Assembly (NCBI GenBank): GCA_900552875.1
Contig: USCS01000055.1
Coordinates: 1-9,142, forward strand
Direction of reading: 5' to 3'
DNA: 9,142 nucleotides
From: an uncultured Collinsella sp.
Lineage (GTDB): Bacteria; Actinomycetota; Coriobacteriia; Coriobacteriales; Coriobacteriaceae
A program made the translations under genes and the position numbers. The stretch's first letter is position 1; each line of letters starts with the position of its first letter. The notes under the pieces are model-generated. The model worked only from the letters and a program-made list of their open reading frames with translations, ran no database searches and was not told where the DNA came from. Below are positions 1 through 5,762 of the stretch, piece by piece.

Positions 1-14
1 TGGCTGGCGCGCGC

Positions 15-1220
15 CTAGCGCTCAAGCTGGGCTAGCAGTTCCTCGACGACCTCGACGGCATCACCGACAACCTTATACTGGGCAGCACCAAAGATGGGGG
101 CATCCGGGTCCTCGTTGATGGCGATAATGCACTCCGACCCACCGATGCCGGCAAGATGCTGAATGGCGCCCGAAACACCGATACTCACGAGAAGCTTGGG
201 CGAGACCGATACACCCGTCTGGCCAATTTGGTGGCGATACTCCAACCAGCCTGCCTCCACAATGGGACGCGTGCAACCAAGCTCGGCACCCAGGGCATCG
301 GCGAGCTTTCGCATCAGGGGCAGATTCTTCTTGGAGCCGATGCCGCGGCCCACCACGACCAGACGCTCGGCGTCGGCAATCGATGCCTGCTGCCCCCACT
401 CCTCGGCGGGAATCGAGATCTCGACGCAGGCCTTAACGTCATCCGCAAGCACTACCTGGGTGATCGTGCCGGAGCGGCTATAGTCAAACTCGGGCGCCTT
501 AAAGATACCGGGGCGCACCGTTGCCATCTGCGGACGGTGGTTGGGGCAAATGATGGTGGCCATCAAGTTGCCACCAAACGCCGGGCGCGTCTGCTGCAGC
601 AAGCCCGTCTCCGTATCCATCGAAAGCACGGTGCAGTCAGCCGTGAGGCCCGTCTGCAGGCGCACGGCAACGCCAGGCGCCAGCTCGCGGCCAAACGCGG
701 TCGCGCCGTACAGAATTGCCTCGGGCTTGCGCTCGGCCACCAAATCGCAGATCAGCCGGGCGTAGACCTCCGCATCGTTCTGGCGCAGGCGCTCGTCGCG
801 ACACACTAGGACCTCGTCCGCGCCGGCACAAACCAGGTGTTCGAGGTCCCCGAGCGAGCCCTCGGGGCTCATGCCGACCAGTGCCACCAGACGGCAGCCG
901 CGGGCATCGGCAAGCTCGCGCCCCTTGCCCATGAGCTCGTAGGCCACAGGAGCCACGGCGTCGTGCTCGTCAGTCTGCACGAAGACCCAAATGTCTCGAT
1001 ATGCGTCAAGGTCTACCGCACCGGCGGCCTCGTCGCGCTCGATCGAGATGGCGTTGACGGGGCAGGCGTCGACACACCCGCCGCACAGGATACAGCCGTC
1101 GGTTACGCGGGCACAGCGATTGGGGCGCTCGCCCTCCACCACAATGCCGCCCGAGGCGCAGGCGCGAACGCAGCGACCACAACCGATGCAGGCTTCGCTA
1201 TCGATAATCAGCCCGCTCAT
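15..1220 (-). CDS. etfA: Electron transfer flavoprotein alpha subunit with N-terminal 2x[4Fe-4S] ferredoxin domain (bifurcating type)
   Basis: This is the alpha subunit of a heterodimeric flavoprotein that passes electrons between a flavin dehydrogenase, NAD(H) and probably ferredoxin in the cytosol. The 401 residues start with a ferredoxin domain with two CxxCxxCxxxC motifs (C11/C14/C17/C21 and C43/C46/C49/C53), enough for two [4Fe-4S] clusters. Only the second is followed by the usual Pro. The ETF-alpha body follows: TAFGRELAP at 174-182, TGLTADCT at 190-197, QTRPAFGGNLMATI at 210-223, and the C-terminal FAD-binding signature with GVSGAIQHLAG at 348-358. The residue before that signature that is commonly Tyr is Leu here. 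Extra N-terminal clusters plus QTRPAFGG are typical of bifurcating or confurcating EtfA (LctC, CarE). The ATG directly abuts the TAG of etfB, with GAGGGGA upstream as ribosome binding site, so it is the last visible gene of the operon. The family call is firm; bifurcation is inferred. Confidence 0.95.
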   Translation of the reverse strand: MSGLIIDSEACIGCGRCVRACASGGIVVEGERPNRCARVTDGCILCGGCVDACPVNAISIERDEAAGAVDLDAYRDIWVFVQTDEHDAVAPVAYELMGKGRELADARGCRLVALVGMSPEGSLGDLEHLVCAGADEVLVCRDERLRQNDAEVYARLICDLVAERKPEAILYGATAFGRELAPGVAVRLQTGLTADCTVLSMDTETGLLQQTRPAFGGNLMATIICPNHRPQMATVRPGIFKAPEFDYSRSGTITQVVLADDVKACVEISIPAEEWGQQASIADAERLVVVGRGIGSKKNLPLMRKLADALGAELGCTRPIVEAGWLEYRHQIGQTGVSVSPKLLVSIGVSGAIQHLAGIGGSECIIAINEDPDAPIFGAAQYKVVGDAVEVVEELLAQLER

Positions 1221-2036
1221 CTATGCCATCCCCTCGATAATCTTGGCAAGTTTTACCGCCTGCTCGGACGCCGTTCCCTCAACGGCCTCGCACGTTTGGT
1301 CACGGTCGGGCACAAACGAGCGCACGACCTGCGTCGGTGATCCGGCAAGGCCGCAACGCGAAGGATCGGCGTTTACGTCGGCAGCGCTGGCCACGCGCAC
1401 GTCTGCATCCTCGGCCGCGCGAATACCGGCAATACTCGGCATGCGCAGCTGGCCAATCTCCTTGGCGGTCGTCATCGCACACGGCATCCCCAGGTACACC
1501 GTCTCCTCGCCGGCATCGCAGCCGTGGACGAGCGCCAGCGAGCCACACGTCGTAAAGCCCGCGCTCTGCACACAGCTCACGTCGGTCACGCAGGGGATCC
1601 CAAAGGCTCCGGCCAGCTCGGGGCCGATCTGGGCCGTATCGCCGTCCACTGCCATCTTGCCGCAGATGAGCAGGTCAAAGTCCTCATCGAGTGCCTCGAT
1701 GCCGCATTTGAGGGCATAGGTGGTGGCTAGGGTATCGGCGCCCGCAAAGGCTCGGTCGGTCAGCAGCAGCGCGTCGTCGGCACCGCGGGCGATGCAGTCG
1801 CGCAGCAGCGATTCGGTCGCGGGGATGCCCATCGACACCACCGTCACACGCACGTCCATGCCAAAGCCGATAAAGTCGTCCTTCAGCGCTAGCGCACATT
1901 CGAGGGCACTTGCATCGAAGGGATTAATGACCGCCTGCTTGCCATCACGCACGATAGTATTGGTCTTGGGGTCCATCTTGACCTCGGTGCTTCCGGGCAC
2001 CGCCTTGACGCACACCACCATATGGAAATCACTCAT
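1221..2036 (-). CDS. etfB: Electron transfer flavoprotein beta subunit
   Basis: This is the beta subunit of the ETF heterodimer, cytosolic and partner of the ferredoxin-fused EtfA encoded just downstream. It has 271 residues, normal for the family. Visible motifs in order are the N-terminal strand VVCVKAVPG (7-15), INPFDASALECALALK (37-52), TDRAFAGADTLATTYAL (93-109) and the nucleotide-binding stretch GKMAVDGDTAQIGPELAG (126-143). The DR-FAGADT segment and INPFD are features I associate with bifurcating ETFs, where EtfB carries the flavin that meets NAD(H). Ordinary mitochondrial-type EtfB binds AMP at that site. The start is supported by AGAAAGGGGG on the minus strand about 9 bases upstream. 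The ATG overlaps the TGA of the dehydrogenase gene by 4 bp (ATGA), indicating translational coupling. Confidence 0.95.
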   Translation of the reverse strand: MSDFHMVVCVKAVPGSTEVKMDPKTNTIVRDGKQAVINPFDASALECALALKDDFIGFGMDVRVTVVSMGIPATESLLRDCIARGADDALLLTDRAFAGADTLATTYALKCGIEALDEDFDLLICGKMAVDGDTAQIGPELAGAFGIPCVTDVSCVQSAGFTTCGSLALVHGCDAGEETVYLGMPCAMTTAKEIGQLRMPSIAGIRAAEDADVRVASAADVNADPSRCGLAGSPTQVVRSFVPDRDQTCEAVEGTASEQAVKLAKIIEGMA

Positions 2037-3640
2037 CTTCGCGCGCCCCCTTTCTGGACGAGTTCATCCAAGAGCTTCTCCGTAAACAGGTTGCCGCGAC
2101 CCAGCTGGCCGGCAGGATCGAGCTGGAGTTTGAGACGCGCCGACTCGACCATGGCCTCGTGGCCGTACATCGTCTCCAAGAAGCCCGCCTTGATCTTGCC
2201 GACGCCGTGCTCGGCAGAAACGGCACCGCCCATGGCCGTGACCTCGGAAGCCCACTGGGCAAAGAGTTCTCCACCACGACGGTAGTCTTGCGCATCGCGC
2301 GGCAGGATGTTCACATGCAGATGGTTGTTCCCGATGTGTCCCCAGGCAGCAGACTCAAGCCCGCTTTCGGCCAGCGTGCGGCGATAGAGGGCCACGACAT
2401 CGGCAAGGCGTGCATTGGGCACCGACATATCCGATCCCAGCTTGGTAATGGTGGGGTCGGTGCGGCGACGCTCGTCAATGAACATGTTGACGCTCTCGGG
2501 CACAGCGTGGCGGAAGAACCGCTGGCACTCGCGATCGACTTCGGTGCGGGCGACCCATGTCGCATCGTCGCGGCCGCCCGCAAGCTCCAGCACCCATCCC
2601 AGGTGGTACAGCTCCTCGGTCGCCTGCGCCTCGTCATCGCAGTCGAGCTCCACGTAGACACAGACCTTTGCCTCGTCGTCGAGCGCCGGCAGCGAGGCAA
2701 ACGCGGTCGACTGCTCGCGCTGGCGGCGAAGGATATTCAAGGCGCCAGCATCGAAATACTCAATAGCGGCGGCATGGGACAGCACGGGGCGCACGGAATC
2801 GGTAAAGGACACCGCCTTGTCCTCGCTATCGAAAAAGCAACTCACACCCCATACGACCGAAGGTGCCGCCTGCAGGGCGATCTCGAGCTCGGTAATGACG
2901 CCGAGTGTGCCGCACGCACCGATAAAAAGATCGATGGCGTCCATATCGTCCGCAACAAAATAACCCGAGGCATTTTTGGTCTTGGGCATGGTGTAGTCAG
3001 GAAGATCGAGCTCGAGTGTATGGCCCTCTGCCGTCACGAGCGACAGGTGGCGGCCCTGGGCAAAAGCCTCGCCGCGCTGAAGCACAAGCAAATCGCCATC
3101 AGCCAGCGCGACGTGGAGTCCCGTGATATGCGGGCGCATGGGGCCGTAAGCGTAGCTGCGGGCGCCGGAGGCGTTGCATGCCGCCATGCCGCCCAGACAG
3201 GCAGATGCCTCGGTGGGATCGGTGGGAAAGAACTGCTCGGGGGACTCTTGGAACTCCTCGTAGGCCTCAAGCGACGCCTGGTCCCAACCAGCGGTCGGCA
3301 GTACCCTCTTGCTCAGCTGCTTACGCAGCTCCGAGAGCACAACGCCCGGCTCCACGCGCAGCAAAAATTGGCCTTGTTCATCGCGGCGAAGGCCCAAGTA
3401 GCGATTCATACGGGAAGTATTGAGGATATGCCCACCGTGGGGCACGGCACCGGCGGCAAGGCCAGTTCGGGCGCCCTGAACCGTTACCGGAACACGCTCG
3501 GCATGGAGCGTTTCCAAAATGGCACGGACCTCGTCTTCCGTTGTCGGAAACGAGATGCTCGACGCTTCGCCCGATGCGCGAGACTCATCGCGGCCATACT
3601 CTTCGAACTCGTCGGTGAAGGGTTTGATGGTTACAGACAC
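2033..3640 (-). CDS. FAD-linked 2-hydroxyacid oxidoreductase, GlcD / LctD-like (probable D-lactate dehydrogenase of an Ldh-EtfAB complex)
   Basis: This cytosolic flavoenzyme of the GlcD/D-lactate dehydrogenase family oxidises a 2-hydroxyacid, most likely lactate, and hands electrons to the EtfAB encoded next to it. The 535 residues hold a PCMH-type FAD-binding domain (about 25-260) with VTVQGARTGLAAGAVP at 52-67, PTDPTEASACLGGMAACN at 139-156, NASGYF at 223-228 and GACGTLGVITELEI at 241-254. The FAD-oxidase C-terminal domain has a His-rich metal/substrate motif HIGNNHLH at 435-442 and SAEHGVGKIK at 475-484. The common family form is HxGDGNLH, so the Asn position is His here. Family members are usually about 460-490 residues; the extra length includes an acidic insert near 121-138. 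The start is GTG at 3640, preceded by a strong AAAGGGGGAG site 5 bases away. It is the first gene of the operon. Substrate is inferred from context; glycolate or another hydroxyacid cannot be excluded. Confidence 0.9.
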   Translation of the reverse strand: MSVTIKPFTDEFEEYGRDESRASGEASSISFPTTEDEVRAILETLHAERVPVTVQGARTGLAAGAVPHGGHILNTSRMNRYLGLRRDEQGQFLLRVEPGVVLSELRKQLSKRVLPTAGWDQASLEAYEEFQESPEQFFPTDPTEASACLGGMAACNASGARSYAYGPMRPHITGLHVALADGDLLVLQRGEAFAQGRHLSLVTAEGHTLELDLPDYTMPKTKNASGYFVADDMDAIDLFIGACGTLGVITELEIALQAAPSVVWGVSCFFDSEDKAVSFTDSVRPVLSHAAAIEYFDAGALNILRRQREQSTAFASLPALDDEAKVCVYVELDCDDEAQATEELYHLGWVLELAGGRDDATWVARTEVDRECQRFFRHAVPESVNMFIDERRRTDPTITKLGSDMSVPNARLADVVALYRRTLAESGLESAAWGHIGNNHLHVNILPRDAQDYRRGGELFAQWASEVTAMGGAVSAEHGVGKIKAGFLETMYGHEAMVESARLKLQLDPAGQLGRGNLFTEKLLDELVQKGGARR

Positions 3641-3833
3641 GCGAACTCCCCCTTTAGCTAACTACAGTGTTTGCAGGGAGATGTTACCGCATCGTTTCGT
3701 CGACGTGTTCGAGACCGTCTCCATAATTGGCGATTTTTACGTTCGTGCAATTCGGCGAGCGGCAAGGTTTCCTCGGCAGACGATGCTTTTGACACATATC
3801 GCCCCGCCGTCGCCGATCGCGTAAATGTCGCTC

Positions 3834-3858
3834 GAAAAAAGTTGAAGTAATTTTTTTC
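3834..3858. repeat. A/T-tract inverted repeat
   Basis: GAAAAAA (3834-3840) and TTTTTTC (3852-3858) are perfect 7-bp complements around an 11-base loop. This is the most AT-rich spot of the divergent region. It could form a weak hairpin, act as an UP-element or bend the DNA between the two promoters. It lacks the GC stem of an intrinsic terminator. Confidence 0.4.
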
Positions 3859-3877
3859 ACCTTTTACCTGCGGAGAT

Positions 3878-3912
3878 GTCAATCCGTCAAGCATTTGGTC
3901 AGAAATTGGTCA
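3878..3912. promoter_or_regulatory. Four GTCA elements, possible operator
   Basis: GTCA occurs at 3878, 3886, 3898 and 3909, giving steps of 8, 12 and 11 bases. The last two lie inside the identical heptamer TTGGTCA (3895-3901 and 3906-3912), one helical turn apart. Clustered direct repeats on one DNA face between divergent operons suggest a regulator binding site. No regulator gene is visible in the window and the binding protein is unknown. Confidence 0.35.
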
Positions 3913-3941
3913 AGTAGCGGCTGATACGGTCGGCGTCGACA

Positions 3942-3965
3942 GCCAAAACCGATAGAAGTTTTGGC
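3942..3965 (+). promoter_or_regulatory. Perfect 8-bp inverted repeat / 5'-UTR stem-loop
   Basis: GCCAAAAC (3942-3949) and GTTTTGGC (3958-3965) are perfectly complementary with an 8-base loop CGATAGAA. The repeat ends 9 bases before the AGGGAGG ribosome binding site of the next gene, so it would form a leader-RNA hairpin or serve as a dyad operator. There is no U-tract after it, so it is not an ordinary terminator. Confidence 0.5.
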
Positions 3966-3986
3966 CCCAGAAGCAGGGAGGTTCCC

Positions 3987-4283
3987 ATGGCATATTACTG
4001 GCCCCAGTACGGCGTCGCCATCGAGGTCGACGACGATCCCTATCTCCTGCCTTTCGACGAAGAGGCGTTCCCCGATACGGCGGTCTACCACGTCACCACC
4101 GATGTTATCTGCGACCCCGAGTCGTTCTCGGCGCTCGCCCACCACATCGCGCGTATCCACGACATCGAGCTCCCCCACGACTTTGACGAGCTCATCTACT
4201 CGCGCCGTCTGATGCTTCACATGCTCTTTGGAGCGGACCCGTCCACGTTCGCACGTGTCTACACCACCAAGGACGCCGCATGA
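3987..4283 (+). CDS. Small acidic hypothetical protein
   Basis: I do not recognise this 98-residue protein. It has no signal peptide and no membrane segment, so it is probably cytosolic. The N-terminal half is acidic and aromatic (MAYYWPQYG at the start, then EVDDDP and FDEEAFPDT). The C-terminal half looks helical (PESFSALAHHIARIHDI, DELIYSRRLMLHMLFG). The ATG is supported by AGGGAGG at 3975-3981 with good spacing. Its TGA overlaps the ATG of the next gene (ATGA), so the two are translationally coupled and this gene probably leads the operon of membrane and secreted proteins. The context suggests an accessory or regulatory role for that cluster, but nothing in the sequence shows a function. 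Confidence 0.8.
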   Translation: MAYYWPQYGVAIEVDDDPYLLPFDEEAFPDTAVYHVTTDVICDPESFSALAHHIARIHDIELPHDFDELIYSRRLMLHMLFGADPSTFARVYTTKDAA

Positions 4284-4789
4284 GTGCGAAGAAGCCGCCC
4301 CGCCTCGCAGGACTGGGGCGTCGCAAGAAACTCGTCGTTGTCTGCCTGGCTATCGTCTGCGCCCTCATCGCCGTAGGGCTATACGCCTGGCAGTCGCAGC
4401 CCGTGCCCGAAGCGGGCGCCTCAGTCACGACGGCAGAGGGTAAATCGCGACAAGAAATCCAAGATGAGCTCGATGCCATCGTCCGCGACAACATGATGAC
4501 GATTTCGGTCGCGCCGGTCGCTCAGCTACAGGAGGACGGCAAGCTGCGCGTCAACGTGCAAAACGTCCAAGACAATAAATTTCCCCAGCGATTCCGCGTC
4601 ATCCAAAACGACGAGACCATGTACGAATCCGGTGTGGTCGAGACCGGCAAGACAATCGAGACGTGCCCCGCCGGCGACATCAAAGAAGGCGAGGCGTACA
4701 TCGAGATTCAGGCACTCGATGCCAAGACCCTCGACAGCCACGGCAATCCGACACGTGTCAAGGTACGGGTTGAGCAAACCGAGAACTAG
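4280..4789 (+). CDS. Membrane-anchored extracytoplasmic beta-rich protein, function unknown
   Basis: The 169-residue product has a basic N-terminus (KKPPRLAGLGRRKK), one hydrophobic helix at about 18-36 and no clear signal-peptidase site. It is therefore most likely a single-pass protein with its C-terminus outside the cell. After a short linker and a charged helical stretch (55-70), residues 72-165 alternate like beta strands (KLRVNVQNV, QRFRVIQND, EAYIEIQALDA, TRVKVRVEQ), suggesting one immunoglobulin- or FnIII-like sandwich. There is one Cys in that part (C129). The start overlaps the upstream stop by 4 bp, and the next gene lies 90 bp downstream. By context it may assist assembly or anchoring of the secreted proteins that follow. 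I cannot name a family. Confidence 0.8.
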   Translation: MSAKKPPRLAGLGRRKKLVVVCLAIVCALIAVGLYAWQSQPVPEAGASVTTAEGKSRQEIQDELDAIVRDNMMTISVAPVAQLQEDGKLRVNVQNVQDNKFPQRFRVIQNDETMYESGVVETGKTIETCPAGDIKEGEAYIEIQALDAKTLDSHGNPTRVKVRVEQTEN

Positions 4790-4842
4790 CTTTTTCAGCC
4801 GACGCGGCACCGTGCGCAATTCATCAGCATTCGTCCAATCAT

Positions 4843-4859
4843 CGCGGGGACGGCCCGCG
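4843..4859 (+). repeat. GC-rich hairpin before the secreted-protein gene
   Basis: CGCGGG (4843-4848) and CCCGCG (4854-4859) form a 6-bp stem with a 5-base loop in the 90-bp gap between two cluster genes. It ends just before the AGAAAGGA ribosome binding site at 4866-4873. No U-tract follows, so it is more likely an mRNA stability or processing element than a terminator. It could also be chance in GC-rich DNA. Confidence 0.35.
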
Positions 4860-4879
4860 GCGAATAGAAAGGAACGACC

Positions 4880-5479
4880 ATGGACATCACCAGGAACATG
4901 AACGGAGCCAGAGCGCTCGTCGTGGGCGCAGGGCTCGCGCTCGCGCTCGCAATGGGCGCCGCCCCGACGCCAGCTATGGCAGCCGGGCGCGCTGGAACAA
5001 CGAAAGTAATGGTCAGGACCGAGATCGACAACGTTGAGTTCAAAGTTCCGACGGTTATTCCCTTCGTCGCCAAGGCCGACGGCACGCTTCAGGGCCCCTC
5101 AGAAGACGCGACCACCATCGACAATCATTCGGCCTACGGCATCCATGTCACCAACATGAAGATCGATGCCATGAACACCTGGACCATTGCCGCCGATGCC
5201 AAGGCCGGAACCGCGCAGAACTCCATCGACTTTAAGGTCGGCCCCGACGGCGCACTCCAGAACGCCAGCGCCGCAATGCAGGGGACGGGCCTCGATCTTT
5301 CCAAGAATGCAGCCTTCGACATGGGCTACCAGGGCATTGCCGGCGGCACGGACAAAATTAAGCTCAAGACAAGCGGAAACGTCGCCCGCGTCACGCGCGA
5401 CATCTTCCACGTAACCGGCGAAGGCGATCAGGTTGCAACGATCACCTGGACGGTCGAGCCCGGTGCGCACACGGCATAA
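4880..5479 (+). CDS. Secreted beta-rich surface protein, function unknown
   Basis: The 199-residue product begins with a Sec signal peptide (hydrophobic core about 11-28, likely cleavage after PAMAA near residue 35). The mature part has no Cys, no membrane segment and no wall anchor of its own. It is strand-rich: TKVMVRTEIDNVEFKVP (41-57), VPTVIPFVAKADGTLQGP (56-73), YGIHVTNMKID (86-96), DKIKLKTSGNVARVT (158-172) and ATITWTVEP at the end (186-194). The closing strand resembles that of beta-sandwich surface proteins such as WxL- or TasA/CalY-like subunits, but I cannot assign it to either. The ATG has a clear AGAAAGGA site. The following gene overlaps its 3' end. A structural or adhesive role at the cell surface is inferred from context only. 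Confidence 0.82.
   Translation: MDITRNMNGARALVVGAGLALALAMGAAPTPAMAAGRAGTTKVMVRTEIDNVEFKVPTVIPFVAKADGTLQGPSEDATTIDNHSAYGIHVTNMKIDAMNTWTIAADAKAGTAQNSIDFKVGPDGALQNASAAMQGTGLDLSKNAAFDMGYQGIAGGTDKIKLKTSGNVARVTRDIFHVTGEGDQVATITWTVEPGAHTA
4933..4950 (+). repeat. Three tandem copies of GCTCGC inside the signal-peptide coding region
   Basis: Three perfect 6-bp units encode the LALALA part of the signal peptide core. Gain or loss of a unit would keep the frame and change the hydrophobic core by two residues, so the tract could vary between strains. Confidence 0.5.
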
Positions 5480-5744
5480 GGCCGTCGCCCTGGCCGCCGC
5501 CGTCAGTATCCTAGCGTTTGCGCCAGCCATGGCCTTTGCCCAGCAAGAACAGGCGCAGGCCGCCACGCAAGTGACGGTCGACCTCTCGGAGCTCGACCGC
5601 GGCAACCGCGAGGAACCGTTGGCGCAGACAGACGACAGACGATGGCTCTTGGCAGCAGGCGCCACGGCAGCAGGCGCGGGAACCGCCGGCCTCGGTCTGC
5701 ACATCAAACGCAGCCAGAAACGAAACACGGACAGGCCGCACTAA
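5463..5744 (+). CDS. Tiny surface protein with signal peptide and sortase-like LAQTD / hydrophobic / basic C-terminus
   Basis: From the GTG at 5463 the product has 93 residues. It has a basic n-region (RTRHK), a hydrophobic signal core (7-25) and cleavage near AMAFA|QQ or AQA|AT. Only a short mature segment follows (TQVTVDLSELDRGNREEP, 35-52). Then come LAQTD (53-57), a hydrophobic stretch WLLAAGATAAGAGTAGLGLHI (61-81) and a positive tail KRSQKR (82-87). This is the layout of a sortase substrate; LAxTG is used by class E sortases in Actinobacteria, but the Gly is Asp here. Without sorting it would stay as a membrane-held peptide. The GTG overlaps the previous gene by 17 bp and has a poor ribosome binding site. 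A TTG at 5433 with AAGG upstream is an alternative start giving 103 residues. By context it may anchor the neighbouring secreted proteins. Confidence 0.72.
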   Translation: MRTRHKAVALAAAVSILAFAPAMAFAQQEQAQAATQVTVDLSELDRGNREEPLAQTDDRRWLLAAGATAAGAGTAGLGLHIKRSQKRNTDRPH

Positions 5745-5745
5745 A

Positions 5746-5757
5746 TTAGCTAAGGAG
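5746..5757 (+). promoter_or_regulatory. Ribosome binding site overlapping palindrome TTAGCTAA
   Basis: AAGGAG at 5752-5757 lies 5 bases before the ATG at 5763 and fixes that start. The palindrome TTAGCTAA (5746-5753) overlaps its first bases. The same 8-mer lies beside the ribosome binding site of the dehydrogenase gene at 3654-3661. Confidence 0.55.
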
Positions 5758-5762
5758 ACCCC

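Larger units (their letters stand above)
3641..3986. other. Divergent intergenic control region (346 bp)
   Basis: This region separates the minus-strand dehydrogenase-ETF operon from the plus-strand surface-protein cluster, so it should hold both promoters. I see no credible coding frame. It contains an A/T-tract inverted repeat (3834-3858), four GTCA elements (3878-3912) and a perfect 8-bp stem-loop repeat (3942-3965). A perfect TTGACA lies at 3789-3794 on the plus strand but has no good -10 box at normal spacing. On the minus strand, TTGCAC and AATTAT separated by 16 bases (around 3730-3755) are a weak candidate for the dehydrogenase operon. On the plus strand TGATACGGT at 3922-3930 is a weak extended -10 candidate. 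Neither promoter is certain. Confidence 0.6.

Noticed and set aside
156..809. Long plus-strand open frame of 217 codons across the etfA gene
   Set aside because: It is antisense to a clear EtfA, rich in Arg/His/Ala as expected from GC-rich shadow frames, and has no domain or ribosome binding site.
2159..3661. 500-codon plus-strand open frame opposite the dehydrogenase gene
   Set aside because: It is the antisense shadow of a gene with clear FAD-oxidase motifs. Its length comes from codon bias at high GC; no recognisable motif is present.
3789..3794. Perfect TTGACA as a -35 box on the plus strand
   Set aside because: No acceptable -10 lies 16-18 bases downstream; the nearest AT-rich hexamer is about 26 bases away.
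5099..5728. 209-codon minus-strand open frame
   Set aside because: It is antisense to two signal-peptide genes whose starts, ribosome binding sites and features are coherent; the minus-strand frame has none.
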